64,000 nt of DNA from Brachypterus glaber (GCA_958510825.1 OY294045.1:98392988-98456987), one strand, 5' to 3'; positions 10,628-22,103 are shown, numbered from the stretch's first letter. The notes: a model not told the origin generated them from the sequence alone. Numbers and translations: made by a program.

Positions 10628-11079
10628 TTTCTTCGACTGCAAATATGAAACACTGTATGGCTTTAAACTGCAGACAAGGTTAAAAACAATGTTTTTTTAG
10701 GACTCGACATTGTAAATGGAACAAAACACATATTTTTAAATAAAGCAATTAATGTTATTTAATAATTTTATCAAATCAGTAAAGATTTTTATTTAATTTT
10801 AGTAATTTATAATGCAAAAATTGAAGGTTATGTCCGATTGTTGTGACAGATATCACGTTTAAATATTTAACAATAGATGGATCAGTTTTAATTTTTTGAA
10901 CTAAAATGATAAAAAACTGGTCAAATATTAAGAAAAACTAATAAACTTTATGTCATTTTAACGCAAAACTTTAAATTGCATTAAGTTATTCAATGTTTCA
11001 TGGCAAAATATATATTTTTTTGTTAATTTTTCTACAGTTTTCTTTACTTTTATAAACAAGAGATGGCACTACATGTGCT
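10628..11079. other. AT-rich spacer, nothing recognised
   Basis: No coding frame or repeat relative found. Confidence 0.5.
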
Positions 11080-11130
11080 CATTCTAACACTTGATACGGA
11101 ATATTCATACCGTATCTAGAGCTAGAATGG
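11080..11130. repeat. Small palindrome
   Basis: CATTCTA...GATACGG-loop-CCGTATC...TAGAATG pairs over about 50 bp. Confidence 0.6.
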
Positions 11131-11227
11131 ATTCATTCTGTGTTTGGACTTTGTATGTATTTGCTTACATTCTAAAGCAGTCGTAGAAAAAATATGTCTT
11201 AGAAAAAAATCTCGGACTTTTTTTATT

Positions 11228-11651
11228 AAGGTACTATTACCGTCTAGAAGGCCAAAAACAAGCAAATTTTCAAGAATTTTTTTCTCAGCTGCTTTTTAAA
11301 TATACTTTTTTCAAAACATTATTTCATTGTTTGAGAATACAAATGTTTGAGAATACAAATTTTTGTATGTATATTTAATAAAGGAGCTGAGAACAAAATT
11401 CCTGAAAATTTGCTTGTTTTTTGGCCTTCTATGGTCTGTTTCATCAAGCAAGAGAGTAAATTAAAAATCCCACAGTGAATATTTTCAAAACAGATTCGAA
11501 TATTGGATGTGCGAATATACTGCGTAGTTTATTTTATAAAACATAACTATATTCTATACACAAACATATACTATTCGAACCTGTTGTAAAAATATTTACT
11601 GTGCGATTTTTAATTTACTGTCTTGCTTGAAAAAACAGACCATAGTACCTT
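11228..11651. mobile_element. Nested inverted repeats (two palindromes back to back)
   Basis: AAGGTACTAT (11228-11237) and ATAGTACCTT (11642-11651) bound the unit. Inside, 11246-11430 is one palindrome (arms GAAGGCCAAAAACAAGCAAA, with AGCTGAGAA nearer the loop) and 11431-11643 a second (arms ATGGTCTGTTT and AAACAGACCAT, with GTAAATTAAAAATC further in). The second looks inserted into, or duplicated beside, the first. Confidence 0.65.
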
Positions 11652-11658
11652 AAAGGGT

Positions 11659-11856
11659 TTTAATTCTGGTTTTGAAAGTGTTTTGTTTTTACAAATTGGA
11701 TCAGCAGTTATTGAGTTATTCGACATCAATTTCTTTCAAATAGACGTGTCCCGAGAGAGCGGAGGTTCGTTTAAGATATCAATTTAAAATAAATAAATAA
11801 CTCGAGAACCGCTGATCCAATTTTCAAAAACAAAACACTGTTGAATCCAGAATCAA
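11659..11856. mobile_element. Palindromic foldback
   Basis: Arms TTAATTCTGGTTTTGAAAGT / CACTGTTGAATCCAGAATCAA, AATTGGATCAGC / GCTGATCCAATT, with a short loop containing CCCGAGAGAGCGGAGG. Non-coding. Confidence 0.7.
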
Positions 11857-12360
11857 AAAAAGATTCCTTGATATATGGCCCTATTTAAACTTTTAAAGAT
11901 GTCTCGCTGAAAATAAAAAAATCTAAAAAATATTATCAGAGTTATAGAAATTATTATTTTAGAAAATTCCACACTGTATATATATTTTCTTGTATATTCC
12001 TTGTTTGTAAAGTAACAAATCATTGTTTTAATTGTTCAGAGAGCATAATATCGCATGCAGTATGCGGTATTATATTTCATTGATATATCAGCATAGTAAC
12101 GTAGGTTTAAATTAATTTCTGATAGTGTCTTTATAAACTTGAATAGGTAGTCTATTTTTAGAGTACTCTAGCTAAGCATATACATATGCATATAATCTGA
12201 TGCATAAATATATTTATGCATCAGATTATACGAAGGTAATATTACCGGGATTAAATACAATTTTAATCTAGTAGTAGTTACTAAGGACATTATATGACGT
12301 TTTTATTCTTTTTTTAAATTTTTTTACTACAGGAAGATAAGCAAAATCAGTTTTTTATAT
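11857..12360. other. AT-rich spacer with a 40-bp perfect palindrome
   Basis: The only distinct feature is 12191-12230, a perfect 40-bp palindrome whose half is TATAATCTGATGCATAAATA. Confidence 0.7.
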
Positions 12361-12650
12361 GGGAGGATTGGTGTAGTGGACTACCGCGTCGTACTTGGCG
12401 AGTTTACTACACAAATAGCGTGAGTTCGATTCTCACCGGCACCGATTTGCCTTTTTCAGTTAATTAATAATTGAAATTTGGCGAAGGCGTAAATGAAGCG
12501 GACACTCCCTATAAATTGGTTTGGAAAGTCAATTAAAGCCGGTGGTTCCCTCTACTACTAGCCCACACAAGTCCTGGACTTAGGAGATGCTTAATTAAGT
12601 AGAATAGTACGAGATCAAACAAAATGTAAATGTAAATTACATATCTTCAC
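12361..12650 (+). mobile_element. tRNA-derived SINE
   Basis: The head has a pol III box A-like TGGTGTAGTGG (12369-12379) and a box B-like GAGTTCGATTCT (12422-12433), 43 bp apart. The box B region folds as a T-arm (GTGAG-TTCGATT-CTCAC). The acceptor ends do not pair and the anticodon arm is poor, so it is not a functional tRNA gene. A unique body follows, and the end has an AAATGTAAATGTAAAT tail. I infer a tRNA-headed SINE moved by a LINE partner. Confidence 0.7.
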
Positions 12651-13296
12651 GGCTTGTTTTTAGTAAAAATAAAATATTTATGAAATTAAGACTGGTATTA
12701 TTGATATTTTCTTTGTGAGTCACAAATCCTTTTCCTGTATCCTTTGTTCCTTAAAACATTTTTCATAATTTTAAAGATTATCAAGCTTAATGAAGTTCTA
12801 ATGCTTAACCGGCCAGGTAAAGCTCTTTATATTTACAGTGACAGTTACCTGTACTTTTAGAAATCGACATTGTTCAGCAAAAAGTATAAAAGAAATAAAG
12901 CTTACCTACCGAAAAATGTATTTTTAGCAGTTCTTAGTTATATAACGACAAAAGTAAATCCATAAATATGTCAACAATAACTTTAGAGGACAATACATAT
13001 TTTTCAGCATTTATTTTAAAGGGCTATTCTACAGAAATGTCTATCTTAGCGCCATTTTATACAGATATAATAATTAAAATATTTTTATTTTTTCTAGATA
13101 CAAACATTTGCTTTGACAATTTGGATACTTTAAGGAATAAAGTTATAACATGTAGTAAATATAAGGGAAAATATATGTTTTTAAAGGATTTTAAAGGGTT
13201 ATTCCATAAAAATGTCTTTGATTTTATTTAAACTCAAGTTCATGTAAGAACTATTACATAATTCTAAATTATGTCCTTTTTGAGGCGTTTACTTAA
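12651..13296. other. AT-rich spacer with an unassigned 87-codon open frame
   Basis: An ATG-led frame at 12968-13231 encodes a hydrophobic, Phe/Ile-rich peptide. It contains an internal echo (AAAGGGCTATTC... and AAAGGGTTATTCC...). I do not recognise it, and its base use matches the surrounding non-coding DNA. Probably not a gene. Confidence 0.4.
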
Positions 13297-13754
13297 TAGG
13301 CCTCTACTTTTTTTCTTTTGGATTGGCAACAGACAAAACCCTATCACTTGACATTTTCCGTTCCAATGTTAACGTCGCTTTAAAGTTTAATTTTCTACAA
13401 AAGTTTGTGTTTAGGTTATTTTTTACCGTGTTAAAATTGTGGCTTGGTTACTTGCAGTGAAAAAAGAAGAAATGACTATAAAATATATCAAAATAATATT
13501 TGTTCTTACAATTTTAAACATGGTGAAAACTGTAATGCCAACCCGAAACAAAAATCCCTAAATCAGTCATCAATTTAAATGAAAGTTTTTTTAAATTTTA
13601 GAGCAAAATTGAAAAAGTTGTATAAGCACTAGTTTCATAACACGTTTTTAGCGCACTAATACTTTAGAGAACTCGCCGCAAGCGACTCGTTTTCTAAACT
13701 TGTACTTGTGCGCTAAAAACGTATGTTATGAAACTAGTACTTTAATATACTATT
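13297..13754 (+). mobile_element. Family B hairpin MITE, copy 2, 5'-truncated
   Basis: Aligns with 15194-15723 but begins about 75 bp into the unit (AGGCCTCTACTTTTTTTC). The hairpin with core CTCGCCGCAAGCGACTCG is complete and it ends AATATACTATT. Confidence 0.85.
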
Positions 13755-14410
13755 ATGCATGTGATTTTATTTATACTTTTGAACAAACATTTGGTACTTT
13801 TTTAACGAGGTTCTAGAATCGAAGCTTAATAATGTGTCAGAAAAGCTATCATGCAGAACAGATAATGTAATCGGCCATATTAGGAAGTTTGTCACTGTAA
13901 AAATTAATGAAGATTGCTTTTGATATAGAGATTAAATGAGAAACTGCACTTAAACTTTGTAACGAATGAATAAAGAATGCATGCTAATAGACTCATATGA
14001 AACAGCAAGCCGGCAATTATCTTTAATTACAATAATTCCACGGCTGGCTACGACCAGAGTCTGATATTAAAATTACCATCTTCCCAAACAAGTTTATATT
14101 TCTTTTATAAAACTACAAAAATCTTTTTCAACAAATTATCGCTAGTTCAACAAGTCAATATGTCTATTAAAACTCAATTAGAAATTATATAAAATATTTT
14201 ATCCAATACATACAGATAATAAGACAATTACCAGCTTTATTTTAAATAGATAAACTCAATAATAACCCCCGCGTGGCTTTTACTTTATTGAGTGGATAAT
14301 TATTTATTTTACCCACTCAACTGTCACTTGTCAAATTATTTTCTTGTAAATGTCATTAAAATTTTTAATAAAAATATGAATTCCTAAGCTATTTATTGGA
14401 TAAAACCTTG
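13755..14410. other. AT-rich spacer, nothing recognised
   Basis: No coding frame or repeat relative found. Confidence 0.5.
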
Positions 14411-14522
14411 TATGGCACTCATGGGTAAACCGATATTGCCCATGAGAAAATTAACCTGCTTGGCTGACGCCTCGGGTTAATTTTCTCATGGGCAATATCT
14501 TACTTTACCCACTAGTACCATA
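14411..14522. repeat. Short foldback element
   Basis: Arms TATGG...GGTAAAC.GATATTGCCCATGAG and CTCATGGGCAATATC...TTTACCC...CCATA, with the loop GCTTGGCTGACGCCTCGG. Confidence 0.7.
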
Positions 14523-14531
14523 AATAACTAT

Positions 14532-14891
14532 TACTATTCGTTAAAACTACTTTTGTTTGATTAACGCAGTGACGAAGTGACTGATGGATTTCGTGCTTTT
14601 TAGTACTCTTCAGAGCCACATATCGGTAGTAAGGACAACTACAAAAATCAAATCCTTTCCATATGGAGTTTAAAAAATAGCTTAAGGTATAGTAAAAACA
14701 GCTAGCGACATATACTATTCCTTATAACAATTTTTAAACTCCATATAGAGATATATGGAAAGGATTTGATTTTCGTAGTTGTCCTTACTACCGATATGTG
14801 GCTCTGAAGAGTGCTAAAACGCACGAAATCGATCAGTCATTTCGGAGGAACGACTGCGTTAATCAAACAAAAGTCGTTTTAAGGAATAGTA
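14532..14891. mobile_element. Long foldback element, near-palindromic
   Basis: Two arms of about 165 bp. Outer ends TACTATTCG and AGGAATAGTA; then TTTTGTTTGATTAACGCAGT and its inverse; then GAGCCACATATCGGTAGTAA and its inverse. It starts 10 bp after the preceding foldback. Non-coding. Confidence 0.8.
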
Positions 14892-15193
14892 AAATATTTT
14901 ATATAGATTTTTTAAAATTGTAAATATCAAACAATTTAATTTGATTTATCGATTAGAAATGAATATACAGAGTGTCTCTACATTACACAATATTTTACTG
15001 AAATGAGAGTAGTACAAAATTTAAGAACGACTTTACTTTAGGAAAAACGTAAAGGAGGATCAAATTCTGTCTAATAGTGCTCAGTAGTTCTCATCGACTG
15101 AGTTAGATCTATTAAACTGTTCAGATCAAATATTGTGAAAGGTTACCTTTTAGTTTTTACATTTTTACATTAGATGCACAACTTATATGTATT
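14892..15193. other. AT-rich spacer, nothing recognised
   Basis: No feature found. Confidence 0.5.
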
Positions 15194-15723
15194 TTTTTCT
15201 ATTTTGCGACTCTTATAAGCTCATAATCACACGCATTTTGCGTGTTCTTATAGGCCCATAAGAGGTCTGTACTTTTTGTTCTTTTGGGTTGGCAACAGAC
15301 CTGGCCTATTGCTTTATCGTTTTATGTGCAAATGTCAATGTCGCTTTAAAGTTGAGTTTTCTACAAAATTTTGTGTTTAGGTTATTTTTACCATGTTAAA
15401 ATTGTGGCTTGGTTAACTGCAGTAAAAAAGAGAAGAGATGACTATAAAATATATCAAAATATCATTTGTTCTTAGAATTTTAAACATGGTGTAAACTGTA
15501 ATGTCAATCCAAAACAAAAATCCCTAAATCAGTTTATCAATTTAAATGTAAGTTTTTTTTAAATTTTAGATCAAATTAGAAAAAATTGTATAAAGCATTA
15601 GTTTCATAACACGTTTTTGGCGCACTAGTACTTTAGAAAACTCGCCGCAAGCGGCTCGTTTTCTAAACTTGTACTCGTGCGTTAAAAACGTATATTATGA
15701 AACTAGTACTTTAATATACTATT
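15194..15723 (+). mobile_element. Family B hairpin MITE, copy 3 (reference copy)
   Basis: 530 bp in two modules. Module 1 (about 380 bp) is bounded by TTTTTCTATTTTGCGACTC and a near-inverse around 15570-15590 (family consensus GAGCAAAATAGAAAAA) and contains the palindrome CACACGCATTTTGCGTGT. Module 2 (about 140 bp) is a hairpin: GTTTCATAACACGTTTT... and ...AACGTATATTATGAAAC around the core ACTCGCCGCAAGCGGCTCGT, ending AATATACTATT. Other copies: 6635, 13297, 33643, 49011, 52588. Confidence 0.9.
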
Positions 15724-18186
15724 ATAGCTGCTTTGTTGGTACCACTGTCTGTTAATAAGTATTATCCTCATCTACAGGATAACTGTATTTCTTATTAAAT
15801 TAAATAAAAATCCAATGCTTATTAAAATTTAATAAGAATTAAATAAATTGTAAATTCCTTTTCTTACATTTAAGAATTATCTTATAATAAAGCTAATAAA
15901 TGTGTTGGTTCTTTAATTAAACAGAAATATTTTCACCTGCCTTGGAGAAACTTGAATAATATTATCACATTTTATTATTTGGTTGGAATAAAGGCATTCT
16001 CACGAAAAAATTCTAGAAAATTAAGGCTCAGGTAAAAAGCTTCCGATGTCTACCTCTCTTGCATACAAGGAAGAAAACCAACGACATTTTTATTAGGTTG
16101 TCTTGAAGTTAGAAAGCTGATAATTAACGGACGAACGAACCGGGCACATTTTTATATTAAGAAATTAAAAAAACTAGTTTTTAAAGAACCATGAATTATT
16201 TTATTAGTTTTTGAATTTTTATTTGTAGGTACCGTACAAATATGTTCATTCAATTAATCGTGTATCCAATTTTAATGTTATTTTAATTGGCAAAAAAAGA
16301 ATATTACTTAAGGTATTCAATGTTTACGCAATGTGATGTTATACATAATTTTAACTTAAGAAATTGATACTTAAACCAAGAACTTGATGATAGAAAATCA
16401 AGACTATTATAATCTTTTTCATTTTACAAGTTAATTTGTTTAGTTTAAATCACATAATTAACTAATTAATTCAAATTTTAATATTTACTTGTATTTTAAT
16501 ATCAAATTACTTAATAAGATATTAATATTTTTTGTAATTTGTTATAATATATTTTGTTAAACAAAAGAACTACTCTTTTTTCTAATACATTTCGTATTTT
16601 AATGTATAATAAACAGTACTCGGCGAATTTCCAGTACTCGCATAGATGCCGCGTCGACTCTAGCATTGACGCGAGGTTTTAAATATTTACATTTTTATTT
16701 CTTTTTAATGATTCCATTTAAACGAGTAAGGTGGGAAAAAAAGTTATCGATAAATAAAAATTAAAAACTTTCGTATTCCTAAAAGATAAAAATCGAATGT
16801 CGGTTTTTTCTTTGAAAAACACCTATATATATATATATAGATATGTATAGTTAATATGTATAGTCAATATTGTTGTGTGTAACAAATTAGTCGTCAAATG
16901 TTTCGATTTAGTGACCCTTATAAAAATTTTCCTCATAATTTGGTAAAATTATTTCGTATGCCTATGTTTCTGTATTTACTTGCAACGTTGATAAGTCATA
17001 ACTGAGTTTACGCCGACTACTGATAATAAAATAAAATATAAAGTTAAAATTATAGACAAAAATGTAACTTGGAACTGCGCACAAGGCTTCGCGAGGGAGA
17101 TTAATTGAGAGGTGAATTAAGTCATTTGCGCAGCATATGTTTTATTTATTTTTAAATAAAATACTTCTTAACTACATTCAACTAGCACGTGTAAAGGTAT
17201 TTTCAAGTTTTGTTAGTCTATTCTTTTTAAAAATTATTGTGAATATAATAGAAATGCCAAAAAGTTATAGTTAAAACCAATTAATTCATGAGGCATATTT
17301 TTGTTTGATTTAATAACTACGTGTAATTTTTCTTTGTATGCATAATATTGTTTTTTCACTACTAGCTTTAGAACATACCATTATTTATCATGTTTTCAGA
17401 CTGTGAAATCAATTTTCTTCACCTATAGCAATAATAATTTTTTCTCTCCTAGTAGGAGTAAGTTTTATAAATAATTGATTTCTGTCACTTTAGATGTTTC
17501 AGTTCTTTGTGCAATTTTTACTAATTAAACCCAAGAAAATAGCTTTAAATAACTTTTTATTTATTAAATATAATTAATTATAATTATTACCCATTAATAC
17601 AATCAATAATTAGCTAAATATTATGAAAAAAATTAAAAAAACTAAATTTTTAAACGTCAATTCAAAGTATTTATTTGAGCAAATGTCATTGATCAAGGCA
17701 ACTTGATTTTTATGAAAATTTCAAAAAATATAATTACTCTTATTACTCCTAAGATATGCATAAGATTACACTGATAGAACACTATAGTAATCAATAGCTT
17801 AATTAGATTATAGAATACAACAATAAATAGTTGTATATGCGCCAACCACTATATATATTACATAGAATACAACAACAAGTAAACGCGTTCGGTATTTACA
17901 AACGAGTACACATTTACAACTACATGCAGTTGTTCGATTTACAACAACAAATTGTACGCATTTACATTCACATATTACATGTATGTGAACATAAAAACTA
18001 CATATCACATGTAATTACATGTAAATGTATATGCTTATATTTAGGTATACTTATGCTCATGGAAATTTCAGCCCAAAATGCCTACTTTTAAAATGTTGGT
18101 AAAATCCGATGATTTCCGCCATCTTTACCACTATAATACAACAATGTTGTTGTAAAATTAAATACTAAAAAGTTGTTTAGTATATA
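15724..18186. other. AT-rich spacer; minor repeats only
   Basis: About 2.4 kb with no gene or MITE recognised. Minor items: a (TA)n run at about 16827-16841; a locally GC-richer patch at 16620-16675 (CGCGTCGACTC...GACGCGAGG); and at 17816-18150 scattered ACAACAACA and ACATGTAAAT short repeats, with open frames on both strands that are repeat artefacts. Confidence 0.5.
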
Positions 18187-18916
18187 CAGCCTGTTCCAGA
18201 ACTCGCGTACCGAAATTTAAGAGGTGATTCTACATCCAAAAATATGAAAAAAAGTTTCTATAAAGGTTGGTCCGGAAATGAGCCCTAAGGGAGCTACGGC
18301 CCTTCGAAGATGACGTATTGAATGGGGAACAAAAAAAAGCACCAATAAAATTTTAATGCTGCAGGGTGATACTTCATTTAAAACTGAGCAAAAAAGTATT
18401 ATACACCCAAACACCTAAATTTAATATTAAAGGAGTAATAGCCTTTTAAAAAGTAACGTTTTTGGTGGCACAAAATGTTACTTCCTCTTAATTGCATTTT
18501 TTTTGATAACGGTTGCTCATACAGTGTTACACTATATGATATTTTATATGTATTTTTACTCTAGAAATCTATATTTTTTACAACAAATCCAAAAAATATA
18601 CACATAGAAAAGTTTGGGGCAAAAATGTTTTAAGCCTCATATATTTTGTCCGTCTGGGCACGCCTCTGGATAAATTAAAAAAATAAATTAACATAAACTT
18701 ATTGCCCTTATTAATACTAGTATACATGCAAAAGCTCGCCGCTCTAGCTTAAACAGTACCCGAGTTATTAATTAAAAACCTTATTTTTATACAATTTTAA
18801 AGGGCCCTAGATCCCTTAGGGCTCATTTCCGGACCAACCTTTATAGGAACTTTTTTTATATTTTAGGATCTAGAATCACCTCTTAAATTTTGGCATGCCA
18901 GTTATGGATCACCCTG
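18187..18916. mobile_element. TA-flanked foldback MITE, CAGCCTGTTCC relative
   Basis: Left terminus CAGCCTGTTCCAGAACTCGC is the same as the terminus of the element at 4592. TATA lies at both edges (18183-18186, 18917-18920). Arms of over 100 bp include AAGAGGTGATTCTA / TAGAATCACCTCTT and AAGGTTGGTCCGGAAATGAG / inverse. The right terminus is diverged (CATAACTGGC... type). Confidence 0.8.
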
Positions 18917-18920
18917 TATA

Positions 18921-19397
18921 TGGTTTGATTGTATTTAATATAACGTTATAATGTTTTAGAATAATCATTAAAATTGTATTTTATACCTAAGTTGACACAA
19001 CAACGTTTTGTATTAATATTTTTAGATTTTTCTATTAGCGTAAGATGTGCATAAGTTTAAGATATGAATTATTATTCTTAGTATTTGTTTTTAGAAAGAA
19101 GTTCTTCAAAATATTACGGAACAATTAGCTTTATATCAGAGATAATTGACTTTTGTTTCAGAAATGTAATGTTAATAATGAAAATTCTAGTCAAAATGTA
19201 AAAAGTCCTATTAATATATCAAACATAATGTTCCAGACACTTGAATACAAGCATGTTACATTGTAAATTCAGCAAGAAACCTGTACATTCTCGTTATGTA
19301 AAATGTAACATTTAAATAACTTCGTTTGAATATTGTTAGTCGATACTATGTTGTTTAATAAACTAAAGTGAGCTAATAATAAATTGTCATGTTGTCG
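18921..19397. other. AT-rich spacer, nothing recognised
   Basis: If the exon proposed next is real, this is the start of its first intron on the minus strand. Confidence 0.4.
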
Positions 19398-19403
19398 ACT
19401 TAC

Positions 19404-19748
19404 GTAGGATAATTGGGAGGTTTAATCCATTTGTTGCGGTTGCAGTTCTGACTAACAATTGAAGTCTCCAGCTTGAATGCGTAATGAACACACGTGAAGG
19501 AGAATAATCACAGATTATAAAAATACACAAAGACACTGTATTGCAATTGACTAGATCGATGCACAATTATCACAAGAGAAAAACACTAATCACAAATAGA
19601 GAGCACGTGTTAGAGTGCGTCTGTGTGTAGTTCTATCCGCCCACGCAGGGAGGCGAAGAGTGTTTGCGAGTGAGTTCCATGGGTAAACAGTGCAACGCAG
19701 ACGACGCACGGGCCGAGGAAATACTCTTCAGGAGTGCAGAGCCAAACT
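19404..19748 (-). other. Candidate host 5'-UTR exon with splice donor
   Basis: On the minus strand, ATCCTAC at 19404-19410 is followed by GTAAGT (19398-19403), a consensus 5' splice site. Upstream the sequence has the feel of an insect 5' UTR (GTGATTAGTGTTTTTCTC, CTTGTGATAATTGTGC) and an initiator-like TCAGTT at 19743-19749. The one ATG near the donor (in CAAATGGATTAA) is followed by a stop within three codons, so any protein would start in a later exon, left of this point or outside the window. The block shares no repeat with the rest of the window. Both transcription and splicing are inference. Confidence 0.35.
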
Positions 19749-19975
19749 GAAGAGATGAAGAGCGCTCCACAGACGAGAGGTGAACCATTGGCCACCCATG
19801 TGGCTAGACCAATCTCCGTGTTGCTCGGCGCAATGTCTTATTCGGACCGTGCCGGCTTCGGACAATATAATAAAACACAATCACGGCGAAATAAGACCGC
19901 AAGCATGATTGAGCTGTGGATGAAAACCACTGCTCGCCCCGACACGACTAATAACCGCAGATTTCAGGACTAAAT
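19610..19975 (-). promoter_or_regulatory. CpG-richer block, possible promoter
   Basis: About 365 bp with clearly more G+C and CpG than its surroundings (for example GCAACGCAGACGACGCACGG). Open frames of 61 and 79 codons on opposite strands are a consequence of the composition. Its single-copy look and the donor at 19404 suggest a promoter for the minus strand. Confidence 0.35.
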
Positions 19976-20185
19976 TTCTTCTAATATCAACAAAATCGCA
20001 CTTAAGGACGAATCACTTGTCTACCTCGCCAATATTGCTGGAAAATATATTAGACTTGAAACCAGGAGGCTAAAGAGGGTGGACCCCCCTAGAAAAAGTT
20101 CAGACCCTTAGAAAATCCAGAATATTTACAGTATCTAGTTAACGATAAATTTCAGTTTTTTTATTAGCTCCTCCAGTAACCTTGT
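19976..20185. other. Spacer, nothing recognised
   Basis: No feature found. Confidence 0.5.
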
Positions 20186-20856
20186 GGGCTGTCCATATAT
20201 TACGTAACGCAATTTTTCAAAGAATTGACCCCCCTTCCCCCCTGTGTAACAAACTGTCACATTTACCAACCCCCCCCCCCTGTGTAACGCGTAACAATAT
20301 AAAAATTTTGTTTCGCAATAAAAATATAGTATAACATAACCTTAAAAAAAAATTACACGAAAAAATTACTCAAACTTAAAAAAAATATTCATAATCAATA
20401 TCACACAGGGAAAAAATACTAGGTACCTCTTTTTACACTGAGTGTCACATATAACGCGTATATTGTTTATGCACAGGTACACAAAATAGTGTTCTGTGAG
20501 TATACATTCCGCGCGAAAATGTATCATCGCCGATGATTCATCGGCAAGATCACGCAAGAACAGGGCCGTAAGATTTTTTTTTAATATCAATGTCAACAGT
20601 TTTTTTTACTGATTACAATATTATTTAAATATTCATAGTTTCGTCAATTTTTGTGTGAAAAAGGGAATTATGGGCCACTAAATAGTAATTTATGTTGAAA
20701 TAAACATACATCTGCCAAGCTTAGGAAATAAACATTAAATTTATTAAATTCCGTTACGTAACGTTTACCTAGACCCCCACCTCCCTCCTGTCACAAACTG
20801 TAACAATTTCTCTGACTCCCCCCCCCTAGGCGCGTTACGTAATATATGGACAGCCC
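20186..20856. mobile_element. Foldback element with GGGCTGTCC termini
   Basis: Terminal inverted repeats GGGCTGTCCATATATTACGT and its inverse (about 25 bp), then C-rich stretches at both sides (CCCCCCTTCCCCCC; CTCCCCCCCC) and CTGTAACA-type repeats. No target duplication is clear. The interior is AT-rich and non-coding. Confidence 0.8.
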
Positions 20857-21370
20857 CTAACTAAATATATTTTTATTTTTTTTTCCTTTTTTTCCATTTT
20901 TGAAATCATTGTTTTTTTTTTAAATATTTCTTACTGTGATTAGTTTTATCGTAATTTGTCCGCTTGTGCTGCATATCTCTTAAGAACTAAACTCCAGCGA
21001 GGTTAGTTTCGTTCGATGAAATCATGGCAATGTCTTTATTCGCGGATAATAACTTCATATCGAAATAACATGCAAACGGAAAATTGTACCCCCAGGCCCG
21101 TTGCGACGTTGCCACGTCCGATACTAATAGACTCATTATTTTTAAACTCCCACCGTGAATGAACCTGATGCCCTGGTAGCCTTGGACTTAATCGCTAATT
21201 AAGTCACTATTACGATCTATAGACATTCTATAAAGTCATTAATTTTTTAATCTAAATATTTTAAAGACGCACACAGGATGAAGTTTTGAATTATAATAAC
21301 TATTTATAATAATAAATTAATATTTTACGGTTGGATGTTTCATGAAACATGGAGAAAATATGAAAAAGTG
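20857..21370. other. Spacer, nothing recognised
   Basis: No coding frame or repeat relative found. Confidence 0.5.
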
Positions 21371-21794
21371 CACGGAAAGAAATTAGTGGGCTCTGCGCTA
21401 TACATTATAAGATATTTGGTAACAGTGGCAAATTATAGTGATTTAAGCTATAGATTATAAGGGACACAATAACTAATAATGTTAAAAATAAATTGGTAAC
21501 GATTATATATATTACAGACACGATTATATTTATTACAGGCACTATTATATATTTACAGAAATTTTATTAAATTATAAAAATTATTAGCACGAACAATAAT
21601 TAAATCTATTTAAGCTATAAATGCCATACTATTTGTTATATTTTATTATTCACTAAACAATTAAAGTATTTCATATAAATTTTTACACTGACTGCCATAA
21701 TTGTAAGAGAAAGCCTTGTATTTATATAATAAGCGATTATAATTTGCTTGGTATATGTGTTATAGCGCTCCTAGCTATAATTTTTTTTTCCGTG
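21371..21794 (+). mobile_element. MITE family A, copy 2
   Basis: Nearly identical to 1380-1802 over its whole length, same orientation. The flanks are TG on both sides (21369-21370, 21795-21796) where copy 1 has TA. Confidence 0.85.
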
Positions 21795-21796
21795 TG

Positions 21797-22095
21797 GGTG
21801 TTAAAAAATATGTCGGTATGTCTGTCTGCCTATCTGTCTGTTAGACCATTCGTATATGTAGAACATTATAACTTTTGAATGGGAGGATATACGATTAAAA
21901 AAAACTCTTCCGTTTTGTCAAATATAATATCCTTATAGGAAAAGGAGGCAAAGGGGACAAAAGCTTGTATATTTAGCGATAACTCGGTATTTGCTTATCG
22001 TAGAACAAAACTTACAGTTATTCTATTTTTTCTATTTTAAAATTTTTTGACTTTGAAAAATCAGGTCATATTAACCAGATGCAAGTGTTATAATC
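21797..22095. other. Spacer with a GTCTGTCTG-type repeat module
   Basis: At 21815-21845 TATGTCTGTCTGCCTATCTG precedes an AGAACATTATAACTTTTGAA stretch, a layout seen in the repeats at 29565 and 32717. No gene. Confidence 0.5.
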
Positions 22096-22103
22096 GTTGT
22101 ATA

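Noticed and set aside
12361..12445. A true tRNA gene
   Set aside because: Acceptor ends do not pair and a SINE body follows; only the promoter boxes and T-arm are good.
19610..19973. Protein-coding exon at the CpG-richer block
   Set aside because: Frames on both strands are short, differ in direction and show no domain; a non-coding first exon or promoter fits better.
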